A DNA stretch of 64,000 nt from Microvirga massiliensis (GTDB lineage: Bacteria; Pseudomonadota; Alphaproteobacteria; Rhizobiales; Beijerinckiaceae): assembly GCF_001006805.1 (NCBI RefSeq), contig NZ_LN811351.1, positions 684,757-748,756 on the forward strand, given 5' to 3'. The notes below the pieces were generated by a model, which was not told where the DNA came from, did no database searches, and saw nothing but the letters and a program-made list of their open reading frames with translations. Shown here in pieces: positions 8,700 through 18,217 of this stretch. Position numbers and translations under genes: made by a program. The first letter of the stretch is position 1. Each line of letters starts with the position of its first letter.

Positions 8700-9446
8700 A
8701 TGACCCCTGGATTCGTCTTCGTCATCGGGCTCGTGGTTCTCGGCACCTCCTTCCTTTCCGGCATCTTCGGAATGGCGGGCGGCATGATCCTGATGGGTCT
8801 TCTGCTGATGCTGATGTCCGTTCCCGCTGCGATGATTCTCCATGGAATCACGCAGGCGGCCTCGAACGGGTGGCGCGCGTTCCTCTGGCGCGCCTATGTC
8901 GATTGGGCAATCCTCGCCCGCTACGGAGTGGGATCGGCGATCGCGTTCGGCCTTTTCATGGCCGTGCAATTCGTCCCTGACCGCGCGCTCGTCTTCATCC
9001 TGATGGGATTGATGCCGTTTCTGATTGCGGCGTTGCCCCATCGGTTCTCGCCGAGGGCGGATCGGCCCCTGGGAGCGGAGGCCTGCGGATTCATCGGCAC
9101 GGCGTTGCAGCTTCTCTCCGGCGTCTCGGGGCCGGCTCTCGACATCTTCTTTGTCCGGACTCTGCTCGACCGGCGTTCGGTGGTGGCGACGAAGGCTGTC
9201 TGCCAAGTTGCCACGCACCTGATCAAGCTCGTCTACTTCGGGGGAGTCATCAGCGGTAACATCGCCGAGACCGGCTGGCCCGTGCTCGGTATTTCGGTCG
9301 CCACGGCCCTCGCGGGGACGAGCCTCAGCAGGGCCATTCTGGAGCGGCTGACGGACGTCCAGTTCCGTCTCTGGACGCAGAGACTCGTCCTGGCGGTCGG
9401 AGCGGTATATCTCATTCAGGGTCTGGCGGCCTTCGCGGGCGGCTGA
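8700..9446 (+). CDS. TSUP (TauE/SafE) family membrane permease
   Basis: A 248-residue polytopic membrane protein with about eight hydrophobic segments and the TSUP signature GFVFVIGLVVLGTSFLSGIFGMAGGMILMG in the first helix pair, where the small-residue run lines the pathway. TSUP proteins export or import sulfur-containing organic anions such as sulfite, sulfoacetate or related carboxylates. The ATG at 8700 removes a 51-residue hydrophilic leader found in the longer frame (from 8547) and starts at the first transmembrane helix; AGGAG lies 14 nt before it, rather far. It is transcribed away from the ModA-like gene and towards the aldo/keto reductase. The substrate is unknown. Confidence 0.85.
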   Translation: MTPGFVFVIGLVVLGTSFLSGIFGMAGGMILMGLLLMLMSVPAAMILHGITQAASNGWRAFLWRAYVDWAILARYGVGSAIAFGLFMAVQFVPDRALVFILMGLMPFLIAALPHRFSPRADRPLGAEACGFIGTALQLLSGVSGPALDIFFVRTLLDRRSVVATKAVCQVATHLIKLVYFGGVISGNIAETGWPVLGISVATALAGTSLSRAILERLTDVQFRLWTQRLVLAVGAVYLIQGLAAFAGG

Positions 9447-9506
9447 GCGGGTGGGTGCTCCGCCGCTTTGGTGAAGGATCGCCTTTCGTCGCGCTGCGAG
9501 GTGGAG

Positions 9507-10493
9507 ATGATCAGTCGCCGGCTTGGACCCACGGGTCTTCGCGTGTCCGCCATCGGACTCGGCTGTTCGGGAATGACTTCGGATTACGGTGTGCCTGATG
9601 ATGTGGAATCGACCGCCACGATCCACCGTGCGATTGAGCTCGGGATCACCCTGTTCGATACCTCGGATGCTTACGGTGCCGGACGGAACGAGGAGCTTCT
9701 CGGGGCGGCGATACGCGACCGTCGAAATCGCCTGATGATCTGCACGAAGTTCGGCAATATTCGTGGACCGAACGGCGAGCGAGGCGGCACCAATGGACGA
9801 CCGGATTATGTGCCGGTCGCCTGCGAGCGGAGTCTCCGCCGGCTCGGAATGGACGTGATCGACCTCTATTACATCCACCGGATCGATCCGACCGTTCCCA
9901 TCGAGGACACGGTCGGGGCCATGGCTCGTCTCGTCGACCAGGGCAAGGTGCGGTTTCTCGGCCTCTGCGAGGCTGGCGCGAATACGATCAGACGCGCACA
10001 CCGCGTCCACCCGATCAGCGCGCTTCAGACCGAATATTCGCTGTGGTCGCGGGACGTGGAAGCCGAAATCCTTCCCTTGCTGCGCGAACTTGGGATCGGG
10101 CTGGTTCCCTACAGTCCGCTCGGCCGCGGTTTCCTCACGGGGAGCTTTCGAAGTCGCCAAGACCTCATTCCCACGGATCGAAGGCACGCCCATCCCCGAT
10201 TCCAGGAGGGCAATTTCGAGCGCAATCTCGCTCTCCTCGAGCCGCTGGCCAGGATCGCCTCGGCGAATGGGTGTTCTCCGGCTCAGGTGGTGCTCGCCTG
10301 GTTGCTTTCCCGCGACGAAGATCTTGTGCCCATCCCGGGTACAAAGCGGCGGCGATTTCTCGAGGAGAACGTGTCGGCCGTCGACGTCGCCTTGAGCGAA
10401 CCCGAAATTGCGGAACTCGAGTCTGCCTTTCCGGTCGGCATTGCGGCCGGGCCTCGCTATCCGGAGGCGCAACTCAAGGGCCTGGGAATATAG
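9507..10493 (+). CDS. Aldo/keto reductase (paralogue 1 of a tail-to-tail pair)
   Basis: A 328-residue NADPH-dependent oxidoreductase with the (beta/alpha)8 fold. The catalytic tetrad is present: Asp and Tyr in DTSDAYG, Lys in CTKFGNI and His in YYIHRID. The cofactor pocket motif [12 protein letters not shown] and the C-terminal [14 protein letters not shown] are also seen. It belongs to the AKR13/YajO-like group acting on small aldehydes or ketones. The ATG at 9507 directly follows GAGGTGG, and the protein then starts with the family [10 protein letters not shown]; an upstream GTG-like extension is unlikely. It ends 20 bp from the end of a closely related gene on the opposite strand. Confidence 0.88.
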   Translation: MISRRLGPTGLRVSAIGLGCSGMTSDYGVPDDVESTATIHRAIELGITLFDTSDAYGAGRNEELLGAAIRDRRNRLMICTKFGNIRGPNGERGGTNGRPDYVPVACERSLRRLGMDVIDLYYIHRIDPTVPIEDTVGAMARLVDQGKVRFLGLCEAGANTIRRAHRVHPISALQTEYSLWSRDVEAEILPLLRELGIGLVPYSPLGRGFLTGSFRSRQDLIPTDRRHAHPRFQEGNFERNLALLEPLARIASANGCSPAQVVLAWLLSRDEDLVPIPGTKRRRFLEENVSAVDVALSEPEIAELESAFPVGIAAGPRYPEAQLKGLGI

Positions 10494-10513
10494 ATCGGCG
10501 GGAGCACGCCTCG

Positions 10514-11491
10514 TCATAACCCCAGGCGCTTCATCTGTGGTTCCGGATAGCGGGTGCCCGCAGCGATGCCCGGCGGGAAGGCTCGTGCGAGTTCCGCGAG
10601 ACTTCGGTCCGACAATGCGATGTCGGCGGCCGACACGTTCTCCTCCAGCCAGCGCCTCTGCTTCGTGCCGGGGAGCGGCACGATGAAATCGCGCTGCGCG
10701 AGCAGCCAGGCAATGGCCACCTGCGCTGGCGTGCAGCGTTCCCGGGCCGCGACGGCGCGGATTGTGTCGAGGAGAGCCAGATTCCGTTGCAGATTTTCGC
10801 CCTGGAACCGCGGCATGTCTCTGCGCCGGTCGTCGGGCCCCAGAGAGTCCAGCCCCTCGACCGTTCCGGTCAGGAAGCCCCGACCGAGTGGCGCATAGGC
10901 GACATAGCCGATCCCAAGCTCCTCGCAGGTCAGGATCAGGTCCTGCTCGGCATCGCGGGTCCAGAGCGAATATTCGGTCTGAAGCGCTGAAATCGGATGG
11001 GTCGCGTGCGCGCGTCGCAGCGTTTCGACACCGGCTTCGGAAATCCCGAGGGCCCGAACTTTTCCCTGCTCCACCAGTCGCGCCATCGCGCCGACCGTGT
11101 CCTCGATCGGCACGGTGGGATCCACGCGGTGGATGTAATAGAGATCGATGACGTTCGTGCCGAGGCGGCGCAGGCTGGCCTCGCAGGCCGCGGTCACATA
11201 TTCGGGCCGACCGTCGACAGCCGTCCGGCCGTCCGGGTGCCGGATATTCCCGAACTTGGTGGCCAGAATGACCTTGTCTCGAAACCCCTGCAGGGCGCGG
11301 CCAACGAGGTCTTCATTCGTTCCGAAGCCGTAGGCATCCGACGTATCGATCAGATTGATCCCGAGTTCTACGGCGCGGCGGAGCGTGGCGATCGCCTCGG
11401 GTTCGCTCGGCTCGCCGTAGATGGGCGTCATACTCATGCAGCCGAGCCCGATGGCGGATACTTCGAGATCTCCCAGATAGCGCCTCTTCAT
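10514..11491 (-). CDS. Aldo/keto reductase (paralogue 2), coupled to a GntR regulator
   Basis: A 325-residue aldo/keto reductase, collinear along its whole length with the product of 9507-10493 (shared VSAIGLGC, [29 protein letters not shown]). The tetrad Asp, Tyr, Lys and His is intact ([21 protein letters not shown]). Its ATG overlaps the stop of the GntR-family regulator gene by 4 nt (ATGA), so the two are translationally coupled and this enzyme is the likely target of that regulator. The gene converges on its paralogue with only 20 bp between stops. The natural substrate is not clear; sugar or aldehyde reduction is typical. Confidence 0.88.
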   Translation of the reverse strand: MKRRYLGDLEVSAIGLGCMSMTPIYGEPSEPEAIATLRRAVELGINLIDTSDAYGFGTNEDLVGRALQGFRDKVILATKFGNIRHPDGRTAVDGRPEYVTAACEASLRRLGTNVIDLYYIHRVDPTVPIEDTVGAMARLVEQGKVRALGISEAGVETLRRAHATHPISALQTEYSLWTRDAEQDLILTCEELGIGYVAYAPLGRGFLTGTVEGLDSLGPDDRRRDMPRFQGENLQRNLALLDTIRAVAARERCTPAQVAIAWLLAQRDFIVPLPGTKQRRWLEENVSAADIALSDRSLAELARAFPPGIAAGTRYPEPQMKRLGL

Positions 11492-12318
11492 CTCACGATC
11501 TCCCGACCATGATCGGCTTCGGAGTCGGGCCGAGGCGGATCCGGATGATCACGCCGGACTCCGGCTCGGGATGAGTCCTCCGAGGCAGATTCCGGATCTT
11601 CGAAATGCTGCTGCTTCAGCAGGTTGCGCTCGACGGAGCGCAGGTGGGTGCGCATGGCCCCTGCCGCTTTCAGCATGTCGCGATTCTCGATCGCATCGAC
11701 GATCGCTTCGTGCTCGGCGAAGCTGTGGTGGTCCGCAGCCGGGCGAACGGGGTGAGCCCGCAAGCGCCCCCAGGTCACCGCCTGGCGAACTGCGCTCAAA
11801 GTATCGAAGAGGCCAAGCAGCAGACTGTTCTGAGTGGCCTCTGCGACGAGGCGGTGCAGACGTCCGTCGTAGCTCTCGTATTGACGCCAGGTCGCCGCGC
11901 GCCGCGATTTTGCGATATAGCCCCGCATATCGGCGATCTGAGCCGGTGTGGCGTTCAGAGCGGCCATTCGGGCTAGTTCCGGCTCTATGGCGAGCCGGGC
12001 ATTCATGACTTCGGCTGGATTGGTGCGGCGCGCCATGGCGGCCGCATCCAGGGCGGCGTCAGCAGGACGACTGCCGAGAAAGGTTCCCTTTCCGACGTGG
12101 CGCCAGACCTGGCCTTCTGCGGCGAGCGTCGCAAGCGCCTTCCGGAGCTCACCGCGCGTGAAACCGAGCGCCATGGCGAGTTCCCGCTCGGGTGGGAGCC
12201 GCTCGGTGCCGCCGAGTTGTGCTTGCGCGAGATAAGCCCGCAAGCGCACCAGCACGCCGCTGTTCTCCGATTCTTCCGCCGCCATTTCAGGTGACCATTT
12301 GCGAATTGGTTCGGTCAT
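11488..12318 (-). CDS. GntR-family (FadR/FCD) transcriptional regulator
   Basis: A regulator of about 276 residues. The N-terminal winged helix contains [17 protein letters not shown], then [16 protein letters not shown], the GntR recognition signature. A C-terminal all-helical FCD domain ([16 protein letters not shown], then [18 protein letters not shown]) binds an organic-acid effector through metal-coordinating residues. The start is uncertain: TTG 12375, ATG 12333, ATG 12318 and ATG 12285 are in frame, none with a clear ribosome site. I prefer 12318 because a TTGACA box on this strand near 12366-12371 would put the transcript start inside the longer forms. It overlaps the aldo/keto reductase gene and is divergent from the TTT operon, which it may control. 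Confidence 0.82.
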   Translation of the reverse strand: MTEPIRKWSPEMAAEESENSGVLVRLRAYLAQAQLGGTERLPPERELAMALGFTRGELRKALATLAAEGQVWRHVGKGTFLGSRPADAALDAAAMARRTNPAEVMNARLAIEPELARMAALNATPAQIADMRGYIAKSRRAATWRQYESYDGRLHRLVAEATQNSLLLGLFDTLSAVRQAVTWGRLRAHPVRPAADHHSFAEHEAIVDAIENRDMLKAAGAMRTHLRSVERNLLKQQHFEDPESASEDSSRAGVRRDHPDPPRPDSEADHGREIVR

Positions 12319-12693
12319 GCCGCCAACGAGCATGACCTTGACACAGGCAGACTTGTGCTGATCAATGTCAACCAAGACGCGATTGGTTTCAAGACGGGTG
12401 AATGGGACGTGCTTGGTCCTGGCTCATTCCTTGGGCATTGAAATTTCGAAGGAGCTCGGTCCGAAGTCTGAGTGCTGTTTTCGCGGGTAGCGAGGAAACC
12501 CTCCTGTGCATGCAGGCAGGTGGCGTGATGCTCGTGCTAGGCTACCCGGATACTCTTCTGCGAATGGAGACGCCAGACCGTTCGCGATGGGGCCGTCCTC
12601 ACTGTGTCGAAGATCCCAGGTGATCCTCGATCCAGGGGCAGCATGACATGAATGCGGCGGCAAAGATCGCTCGCACATCGAAGGGAGAGAGAC
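12319..12693. promoter_or_regulatory. Divergent control region between the GntR regulator and the TTT transporter operon
   Basis: This 375-bp stretch holds no convincing gene. It should carry the promoters of the regulator (minus) and of the tctC operon (plus). Visible elements are TTGACA on the minus strand near 12366-12371, a CACA-N8-TGTG imperfect dyad near 12341-12356, and a CCTGTGCATGCAGG near-palindrome around 12504-12517. Which of these, if any, is the GntR operator cannot be decided here. Confidence 0.35.
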
Positions 12694-13698
12694 ATGATCA
12701 CAACGACCTTGTCACGTCGTGGATTCCTCGCGGGAGCGGCTGCAACGACCGGCCTTCTGGCCAGTGGAACGCTTGGCTTGGCTCAAGGCTATCCCGAACG
12801 CAATTTCCGTGTGATCATTCCGACAGGGCAGGGCGGCGGCGCAGAGCGGCTTGCGCGTGCTTTCGACGATGCCTGGTCGAAGCTCCTCGGCCGGAAATTC
12901 GAGTATTCCTTCCATCCCGGTGCCGCGGGGCAAATTGGTTACGAACTCTTCGTGAAGCGGAACCCTCGGGATGGCTATAACATGCTCTTCGGGAATATGG
13001 GTCCCGAGATGATCATGTACGCGGTCCAGAAGCCCGATTACAAGTTCCCGGAGGACTACATCTACTTCAGCCGCATGGACATCGACGACAGCTGTATTTT
13101 CGTGAAGCGGGACTCGCCTCTCAACGATGCGAAGGCGATCGTGGAGGCGGCGAAGAAGAAACCGCTGAATGTCGCAGTCAGCCGGATCCCTCACCCAGCC
13201 TCGATCGGGATGCTCGCGCTCGGAGAGGCTACCGGCGCGCAGTTCAACCTCATCCCATATGGCGGCGGGAATCCCACTTACATTGCTGTTCTGAATGGCG
13301 AGGCGGATATCGGAGCGCTTCCCATAGCCGGCGTTCTCGCGCTCAGCGATCGTCTCAAGGTGGTTGGCGTCTTCAACAGAGAAAATATCTTTGCCGCCGA
13401 TACCGAGAACGCACCAACGATCAACGCAACGTTCGGCACGAACATTCCTGACCTCTACTCATCCAGAGCCTGGGCAGTTCACACGGAATGGGCCGACGCC
13501 CATCCGGCCGACTTCGACAAACTGCAGAAGACATCGGAGCAGGCTCATCAGGATCCTGTCTTCAGGGACGCGTTCGAGAAGTCTGGTGCGCCCGTTCGGG
13601 CGCTCAAATACGGTGACCGCAAGACCTGCACGGAATATGCAACCGCTATGGTTGACCTCGCCAAGCGGTACGAGAAGGTGCTGAGCGCGAGCAAATAG
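12694..13698 (+). CDS. tctC: TTT transporter substrate-binding protein (TctC-type) with Tat-like signal
   Basis: A 334-residue periplasmic receptor, first gene of a TTT transporter set. The ATG follows GGGAGAGAG. The leader LSRRGFLAGAAATTG is a twin-arginine (SRRGFL) export signal, with cleavage near GLAQG. The mature part has the Bug-family organisation (NFRVIIPTGQGGGAERLAR, then YELFVKRNPRDGYNMLFGNMG), but it is divergent from the orphan receptor at 4.8-5.8 kb. It would bind a carboxylate and deliver it to TctA/TctB encoded 18 bp and 2 kb downstream. A transcriptional link with the GntR regulator upstream is likely from position. Confidence 0.85.
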   Translation: MITTTLSRRGFLAGAAATTGLLASGTLGLAQGYPERNFRVIIPTGQGGGAERLARAFDDAWSKLLGRKFEYSFHPGAAGQIGYELFVKRNPRDGYNMLFGNMGPEMIMYAVQKPDYKFPEDYIYFSRMDIDDSCIFVKRDSPLNDAKAIVEAAKKKPLNVAVSRIPHPASIGMLALGEATGAQFNLIPYGGGNPTYIAVLNGEADIGALPIAGVLALSDRLKVVGVFNRENIFAADTENAPTINATFGTNIPDLYSSRAWAVHTEWADAHPADFDKLQKTSEQAHQDPVFRDAFEKSGAPVRALKYGDRKTCTEYATAMVDLAKRYEKVLSASK

Positions 13699-13716
13699 AG
13701 CGGAATCGAGCGTTCC

Positions 13717-14235
13717 ATGAGCGGACCCGAAACGAACCCGATAACCGAGGAGAGCAGGCCAGGGCTCGGAGCCGACCTCATTATCCCGGCTCTCGCCGCA
13801 GCGTTTACGATCTACTACTTGGTCTCGACTTCCGGACTTGTATGGGAGGCCCGCGCCACCGGCACACTCATCGGCGTGTGCCTGCTGGTGCTGACTTTCC
13901 TGCAAATCCTGAAAGTGGTGGTGCAGGCCCGTTCGGGTCGCGCTACGCTCGGTTTTGGGTCACTCTTCGAACGCTCGACAGTTCAATCCCAGCGTCTTGC
14001 AATCCTGCTCATCCTGATCGTTTTCGTCGCGGTGATTCCCTGGCTCGGCACGACCCTGGGTTTATTCCTCGTCATGATGGCATCGATGTGGGTGCTCGGC
14101 GTCCGCGAATGGCGAACGCTCATAGGTATCGCTTTCGCGGTTGCTGCAACGGTCTATATCCTTTTCATTGCGCTTCTTGACTCACGCCTGCCGACCGGGC
14201 TGGTCGAGCGACTGCTCTCTTCACTTCTCGGATGA
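13717..14235 (+). CDS. tctB: TTT transporter small membrane subunit TctB
   Basis: A 172-residue protein with four predicted transmembrane segments (about residues 22-38, 47-65, 92-115 and 120-160, the last a broken pair) and the DUF1468/TctB layout: LIIPALAAAFTIYYLV at the start and GTTLGLFLVMMASMWVLGVREW in the second half. It is the small helper subunit that works with the large TctA channel in sodium- or proton-coupled carboxylate uptake. It begins 18 bp after tctC. A 169-bp gap and an LVIVD-repeat gene separate it from tctA, unlike the usual contiguous tctCBA order. Confidence 0.85.
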   Translation: MSGPETNPITEESRPGLGADLIIPALAAAFTIYYLVSTSGLVWEARATGTLIGVCLLVLTFLQILKVVVQARSGRATLGFGSLFERSTVQSQRLAILLILIVFVAVIPWLGTTLGLFLVMMASMWVLGVREWRTLIGIAFAVAATVYILFIALLDSRLPTGLVERLLSSLLG

Positions 14236-14404
14236 GGTGGCGCCGGTCATGGTTTGGACGGAGTGCACTTTGCCGAACCGATGATCAACGCGTTCGCGCT
14301 AGATCGGGATTCACATCAATCCTGCTCAATCGGCTAGCCCGACCCTGGTTCTCGCCAACACAATCTGTGTCGTCACGACGCAACACAATTGAAGGGCCTG
14401 CCGC

Positions 14405-15673
14405 ATGACCACCGTAACGCTCTCCAGAAACCTGCGTCGCGTGGCCCATCTCGATCTCCCCGGCGGCGGACAGGTCGTGGTGCAGGGTGGATACGCCTAT
14501 GTCGGGCATATGAAGCCGCCTCACGGGACCAGCATCATCGACGTCCGTGATCCCGCAAATCCGCGGCTCGCAACGACGCTCGAACTCTCCGACGACCGCT
14601 CCCATACCCACAAGGTCCGCGTGGTCGGCGACATCATGATTGCGAATGTCGAGCAGAATGATCGACATGCTCTGAGGAGAGGGCAGGCGCTTCGACAGGT
14701 GGAGGCGAAGCTGCGGGCAGAGAGCGGGCGGGAGCCTAGCGACGCGGAACTCGCGACGGTCCTGAATGTACCCGAGAATCTCCTCCCGCGCCTTCGCCAC
14801 ACCCTCGAGCACGGTTATCGCGATGGTGGGTTCCGGGTCTTCGATGTGTCGGACAAGACGCGTCCGCGGGAACTCGCCTATGTGCAGACATATGGCGTCG
14901 GAGTGCACCGCTTCGACATGGATGGGCGCTACGCCTACATCTCCACCGAGATGGAGGGATTTCTCGGCAATATCCTGGTTGTCTACGATATTGCCGACCC
15001 ATCGCGTCCCACCGAGGTGTCGCGGTGGTGGATGCCCGGCCAGAACACGGCCAGAGGCGAGACGCCGCACTGGAAAGGGCTGTCGCACCGATTGCATCAT
15101 GCAATGAGGTTTGGAGACGAGCTCTGGGCTGCCGTCTGGTATGCGGGCATCCGCGTCATCGATGCCCGCGACATCACGAATCTGAGGACTGCGGGCGAGT
15201 TCAACTACCACCCGCCCTTCCCGGAGCCGACGCATACCGTCGTTCCAGTTCCGGTTCGCTGGCAGGGACGGCAGGTCGCGGTTGCCGTTGACGAGGAACA
15301 TGACCATCGCAAGGGGCAGCTTCATGGCGGCCTTTGGTTGCTCGACGTAGAGAATCGCAGCGAGATCAAACCGCTCGGGATGTTTCATCTGAGCGAACTT
15401 GACTCGCCTTTCAGCAGGATCGGGCGCTTCGGTGCCCATCAGTTCCAAGAACATGTAAAGGGCGATCGCCTATATTGTGCCTGGTTCTCGGGTGGCCTGC
15501 GGATGATCGACATCTCGGATCCGACGGCGCCGGAGGAGATCGGATGGTTCATCCCCGAGCCTGCTTCTGGGCAGGAGAGCCCGCAGAGTAATGACGTCTA
15601 CGTCGATGAGCGCGGGCTCGTCTATGTCATCGATCGGAATGTCGGCTTGGATATACTCGAACCGGTCATTTAA
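14405..15673 (+). CDS. LVIVD-repeat beta-propeller protein inside the TTT operon
   Basis: A 422-residue protein built of repeated blade motifs of the type GGYAYVGH..TSIIDVRDPANPR, DGGFRVFDVSDKTRPRE, DGRYAYISTE..LVVYDIADPSRPTE, GIRVIDARDITN and GLRMIDISDPTAPEEIG. This is the LVIVD pattern of a beta-propeller with about seven blades. No signal peptide is visible. A helical insertion at residues ~86-138 breaks the first blades and looks like a sigma-70 region 3 helix-turn-helix (GREPSDAELATVLNVPENLL). The gene lies 169 bp after tctB and 39 bp before tctA, so it is co-transcribed with the transporter. It could be a sugar- or carboxylate-processing or sensing protein for the imported substrate; its activity is unknown. 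Confidence 0.8.
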   Translation: MTTVTLSRNLRRVAHLDLPGGGQVVVQGGYAYVGHMKPPHGTSIIDVRDPANPRLATTLELSDDRSHTHKVRVVGDIMIANVEQNDRHALRRGQALRQVEAKLRAESGREPSDAELATVLNVPENLLPRLRHTLEHGYRDGGFRVFDVSDKTRPRELAYVQTYGVGVHRFDMDGRYAYISTEMEGFLGNILVVYDIADPSRPTEVSRWWMPGQNTARGETPHWKGLSHRLHHAMRFGDELWAAVWYAGIRVIDARDITNLRTAGEFNYHPPFPEPTHTVVPVPVRWQGRQVAVAVDEEHDHRKGQLHGGLWLLDVENRSEIKPLGMFHLSELDSPFSRIGRFGAHQFQEHVKGDRLYCAWFSGGLRMIDISDPTAPEEIGWFIPEPASGQESPQSNDVYVDERGLVYVIDRNVGLDILEPVI

Positions 15674-15712
15674 TTCGCGTCGTCCATTGCCCGATAAATT
15701 TTGGGGTGAGGA

Positions 15713-17242
15713 ATGCTCGTATCCAGCGCAATGATCTATGACGTATTCGTGCAATCGATATCCCTCTGGTGGGTCATCGTGCCAGGGATGCTCCTGGGCA
15801 TCATCGTCGGAATCCTGCCTGGCTTCAGCGCGCAGAACACCCTCATCATTCTACTACCGCTTACGCTCGAGATGAGCATCGAGGCCGCGATGGCCTTCAT
15901 GATCTCGCTGTACTGCACGACGCAACTCGGAGGCGGCATACCGGCCATCCTGTTCAACATGCCCGGTGAAGGAGGTGCCGCTGCGACGACGCTCGACGGC
16001 TATCCGATGACGAAGAAGGGCCAGGCACAGCAGGCCCTCGTCCTGTGCTTCGCCGCCTCGGCCTTCGGAGGTCTCATCACGACAATTGGCGCGATGGTGC
16101 TTCTGCCGGCCCTTGGTCAACTCGGCTTCTACTTCAGAAGCGTCGAGATGGTCGTAGTCACGGTGTTCGGACTCACGCTGATTGCCGCGATTGCGGCCAA
16201 GGACATGGTCAGGGGTCTCATTGCCGGAGCCCTTGGGCTCATGATCGGCGCCGTAGGAGCGGATCCGATCTTCGGAACAGGCCGCGCAACCTTTGGAATG
16301 CTCGAACTGTATGACGGGGTGCCGATGATCCCCGTGCTGATCGGCCTTTTCGCGATCTCCGAAGCGTTCGTGATGATCGAGCACGAAACGATCGTGGACA
16401 CGGCAGACCTGTCGGCAGCAAAAAGCGCCCGATGGAGCGACACGCTCGAAGGGTTGGTGATGACCGCCCGGTACTGGTGGCAGACCGTCTGGACGTCCAT
16501 AATAGGCCTGATCATCGGCATTCTGCCGGGTGCCGGTTCAACGATTGCCGCGTTCCTCGCCTATCACTATTCCAAGGCCTGTTCCAAGACGCCGGAACTC
16601 TACGGGACGGGGCACCCGCCGGGGGTGATCGCTCCTGAATCGGCGAACAATGGCGTAACCTCCGGAACCCTGGTTCCAGTCCTGGCTCTCGGGATACCGG
16701 GTGGTACGACGGGCGCGATCATGATGGTCGTTCTCACCTACCAGGGAGTGCTTCTGGGGCCCCGGTTGTTCATCGAGCGTCCGGAACTCGTCTACTCGAT
16801 CTACATGCAGATGCTGGTCTGCTACTGCTTCATGACGCTCATGATCCTGCCCCTGGCCCGGTACATGAGCCGGGTCGTCTGGGTCCCGACACGCTTCCTG
16901 GTCCCGCTCATTCTCTCAATGATCACGATCGCGGCATTCTCGGAGCGTGAATACATCTTCGACATGGGCCTGGCTCTCTTCTTCGGCGTGATCGGTTACA
17001 TTGCGCGGAAGACCCAGTACGAAGTCACGGCTATTCTTGTCGGTGTGATCATGGGTCCGCTGTTCGAGCAGTACCTGCTTCGCTCGCTGCGCGTCGCCCA
17101 GGGCGATCTCACGGTCCTTTTCTCATCGACTCTCGGAAACCTGCTCTGGCTCATGGTGATTGCGACATTGGTGCTTCCATGGCTTCGGAACCGCCGGAAG
17201 GAGGGTGTCCTCGCCCGCACGGTTCAGGCCGGATACGAGTGA
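15713..17242 (+). CDS. tctA: TTT transporter large membrane subunit TctA
   Basis: A 509-residue polytopic membrane protein (about 11-12 helices) with both TctA hallmarks: GIIVGILPGFSAQNTLIILLPLT near residue 30 and GIIIGILPGAGS-type repeat (IIGLIIGILPGAGSTIAAFLAYHYSK split here by position) near residue 265, plus GGGIPAILFNMPGEGGAAATTLDGYPM. The repeat forms the carboxylate pathway. GGTGAGGA precedes the ATG. Length is as expected for the family (~500). It is the last gene of the operon and is followed by a hairpin at 17286-17307. The exact substrate is unknown; citrate, glutarate or aromatic acids are known for the family. Confidence 0.93.
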   Translation: MLVSSAMIYDVFVQSISLWWVIVPGMLLGIIVGILPGFSAQNTLIILLPLTLEMSIEAAMAFMISLYCTTQLGGGIPAILFNMPGEGGAAATTLDGYPMTKKGQAQQALVLCFAASAFGGLITTIGAMVLLPALGQLGFYFRSVEMVVVTVFGLTLIAAIAAKDMVRGLIAGALGLMIGAVGADPIFGTGRATFGMLELYDGVPMIPVLIGLFAISEAFVMIEHETIVDTADLSAAKSARWSDTLEGLVMTARYWWQTVWTSIIGLIIGILPGAGSTIAAFLAYHYSKACSKTPELYGTGHPPGVIAPESANNGVTSGTLVPVLALGIPGGTTGAIMMVVLTYQGVLLGPRLFIERPELVYSIYMQMLVCYCFMTLMILPLARYMSRVVWVPTRFLVPLILSMITIAAFSEREYIFDMGLALFFGVIGYIARKTQYEVTAILVGVIMGPLFEQYLLRSLRVAQGDLTVLFSSTLGNLLWLMVIATLVLPWLRNRRKEGVLARTVQAGYE

Positions 17243-17285
17243 CGTGACGAGGGCCGCCCGGTTGATGTGACAGGGCGCCCAGGCC

Positions 17286-17311
17286 GGCTCCTGAATTTTC
17301 AGGGGCCCTTT
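17286..17311. terminator. Hairpin terminator between convergent tctA and universal stress gene
   Basis: GGCTCCTGAA (17286-17295) pairs with TTCAGGGGCC (17298-17307) through ten base pairs with one G-U wobble, and CTTT follows on the plus strand. The two genes converge here, so one hairpin could serve both directions, though the T-run is short. Confidence 0.55.
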
Positions 17312-17374
17312 ACCGCGAAGTCTGGTCAGACAGATGCCTCTCGAGGGCGAGAGCACTTGGCTGGCGGTACCGGC

Positions 17375-18217
17375 TCAATTTGAGAGAAGCAGTGGAACAG
17401 GGCACTTCTTCAGGAGAGATTGAGTCACACCTCCGAGGACCATCTGGCGCAGACGGTGGTGGACGTAAGCGCCCATCACGATCAAGTCGGCTTGGGAGAG
17501 AGCTGCCCGCCTGCGCAGCGTCTCCGCCACATCGCCGTTCTCGACGTCGAGCTCGATTACTGAGACGCTTACGCCGTGCCGTACGAGATGCGGAGCGACT
17601 TCCGCGCCGGGGACGCTCGTGCTGAGGTCCTTCTCGCCGGAAATGGAGACGAGTTCGACCTCTTCGGCCGCCTGCAGGAAGGGGAGGGCGTCATTCATGG
17701 CCCTTGCAGCCTTGGCGCTTCCGTCCCAGGCCACGATGACACGCCTGGTGCTGAAGGTGTCGCGACCCGGTGGAACCACGATCAGGGGACGGCCACTCTC
17801 GAACAGCATTTGCTCAATGAGACCGCGATCGAGAGCGATCGCGATCGGCTCCGCATCCAGTACCGTCAGGTCGTGGACCCTGGCTTGCGCCGTAAAGGAT
17901 CGAAGCAGATCCGGGTAGGTGAGCTGGGGAGCCTCCGAGGTGGAGAGCACCCCCTCCGCCTCGGCGTCTCGGCGGGCTTTGTCCGCGGCCGCTTCTGCGA
18001 GCGCCCGAAGCCTCTGATTTTCGGCGGCAACGAGCCCCGCGGCAAATCTGCTCACGAAGGCTTGCGTCACGACGAGCTTGAGGGCCGCAGCCTGGATCGT
18101 CGCGTGAGCCCCGGCCTCTCGAGCAAGGGTAATTCCGTAACGCATGGCCGACGAGACCTCCCTCTCGTTGCCTTCCTCGGTGACCCCAATGAGGACACTC
18201 TTGATCTGCTGCAGCAT
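17375..18217 (-). CDS. Universal stress protein, two-domain UspA type
   Basis: A 280-residue protein with two UspA domains. The N-terminal one (residues 1-145) starts KSVLIGVTEEGNE and is degenerate; the C-terminal one (residues ~150-280) starts RRVIVAWDGSAKAARA and ends with the ATP-binding signature MGAYVHHRLRQMVLGGVTQSLL (G-2x-G-9x-G-T type). Such tandem proteins bind ATP and help survival under stress; the first domain may be structural. The gene is monocistronic and converges with tctA. An upstream gap to 18500 holds the divergent promoters of this gene and of the lectin-like gene. Confidence 0.88.
   Translation of the reverse strand: MLQQIKSVLIGVTEEGNEREVSSAMRYGITLAREAGAHATIQAAALKLVVTQAFVSRFAAGLVAAENQRLRALAEAAADKARRDAEAEGVLSTSEAPQLTYPDLLRSFTAQARVHDLTVLDAEPIAIALDRGLIEQMLFESGRPLIVVPPGRDTFSTRRVIVAWDGSAKAARAMNDALPFLQAAEEVELVSISGEKDLSTSVPGAEVAPHLVRHGVSVSVIELDVENGDVAETLRRRAALSQADLIVMGAYVHHRLRQMVLGGVTQSLLKKCPVPLLLSN

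Noticed and set aside
8517..10517. A 666-codon open frame on the minus strand.
   Set aside because: It runs antisense to the TSUP permease and aldo/keto reductase genes, both of which have strong family motifs. It has skewed composition (His, Arg, Asp) and no recognisable domain; a high-GC shadow frame.
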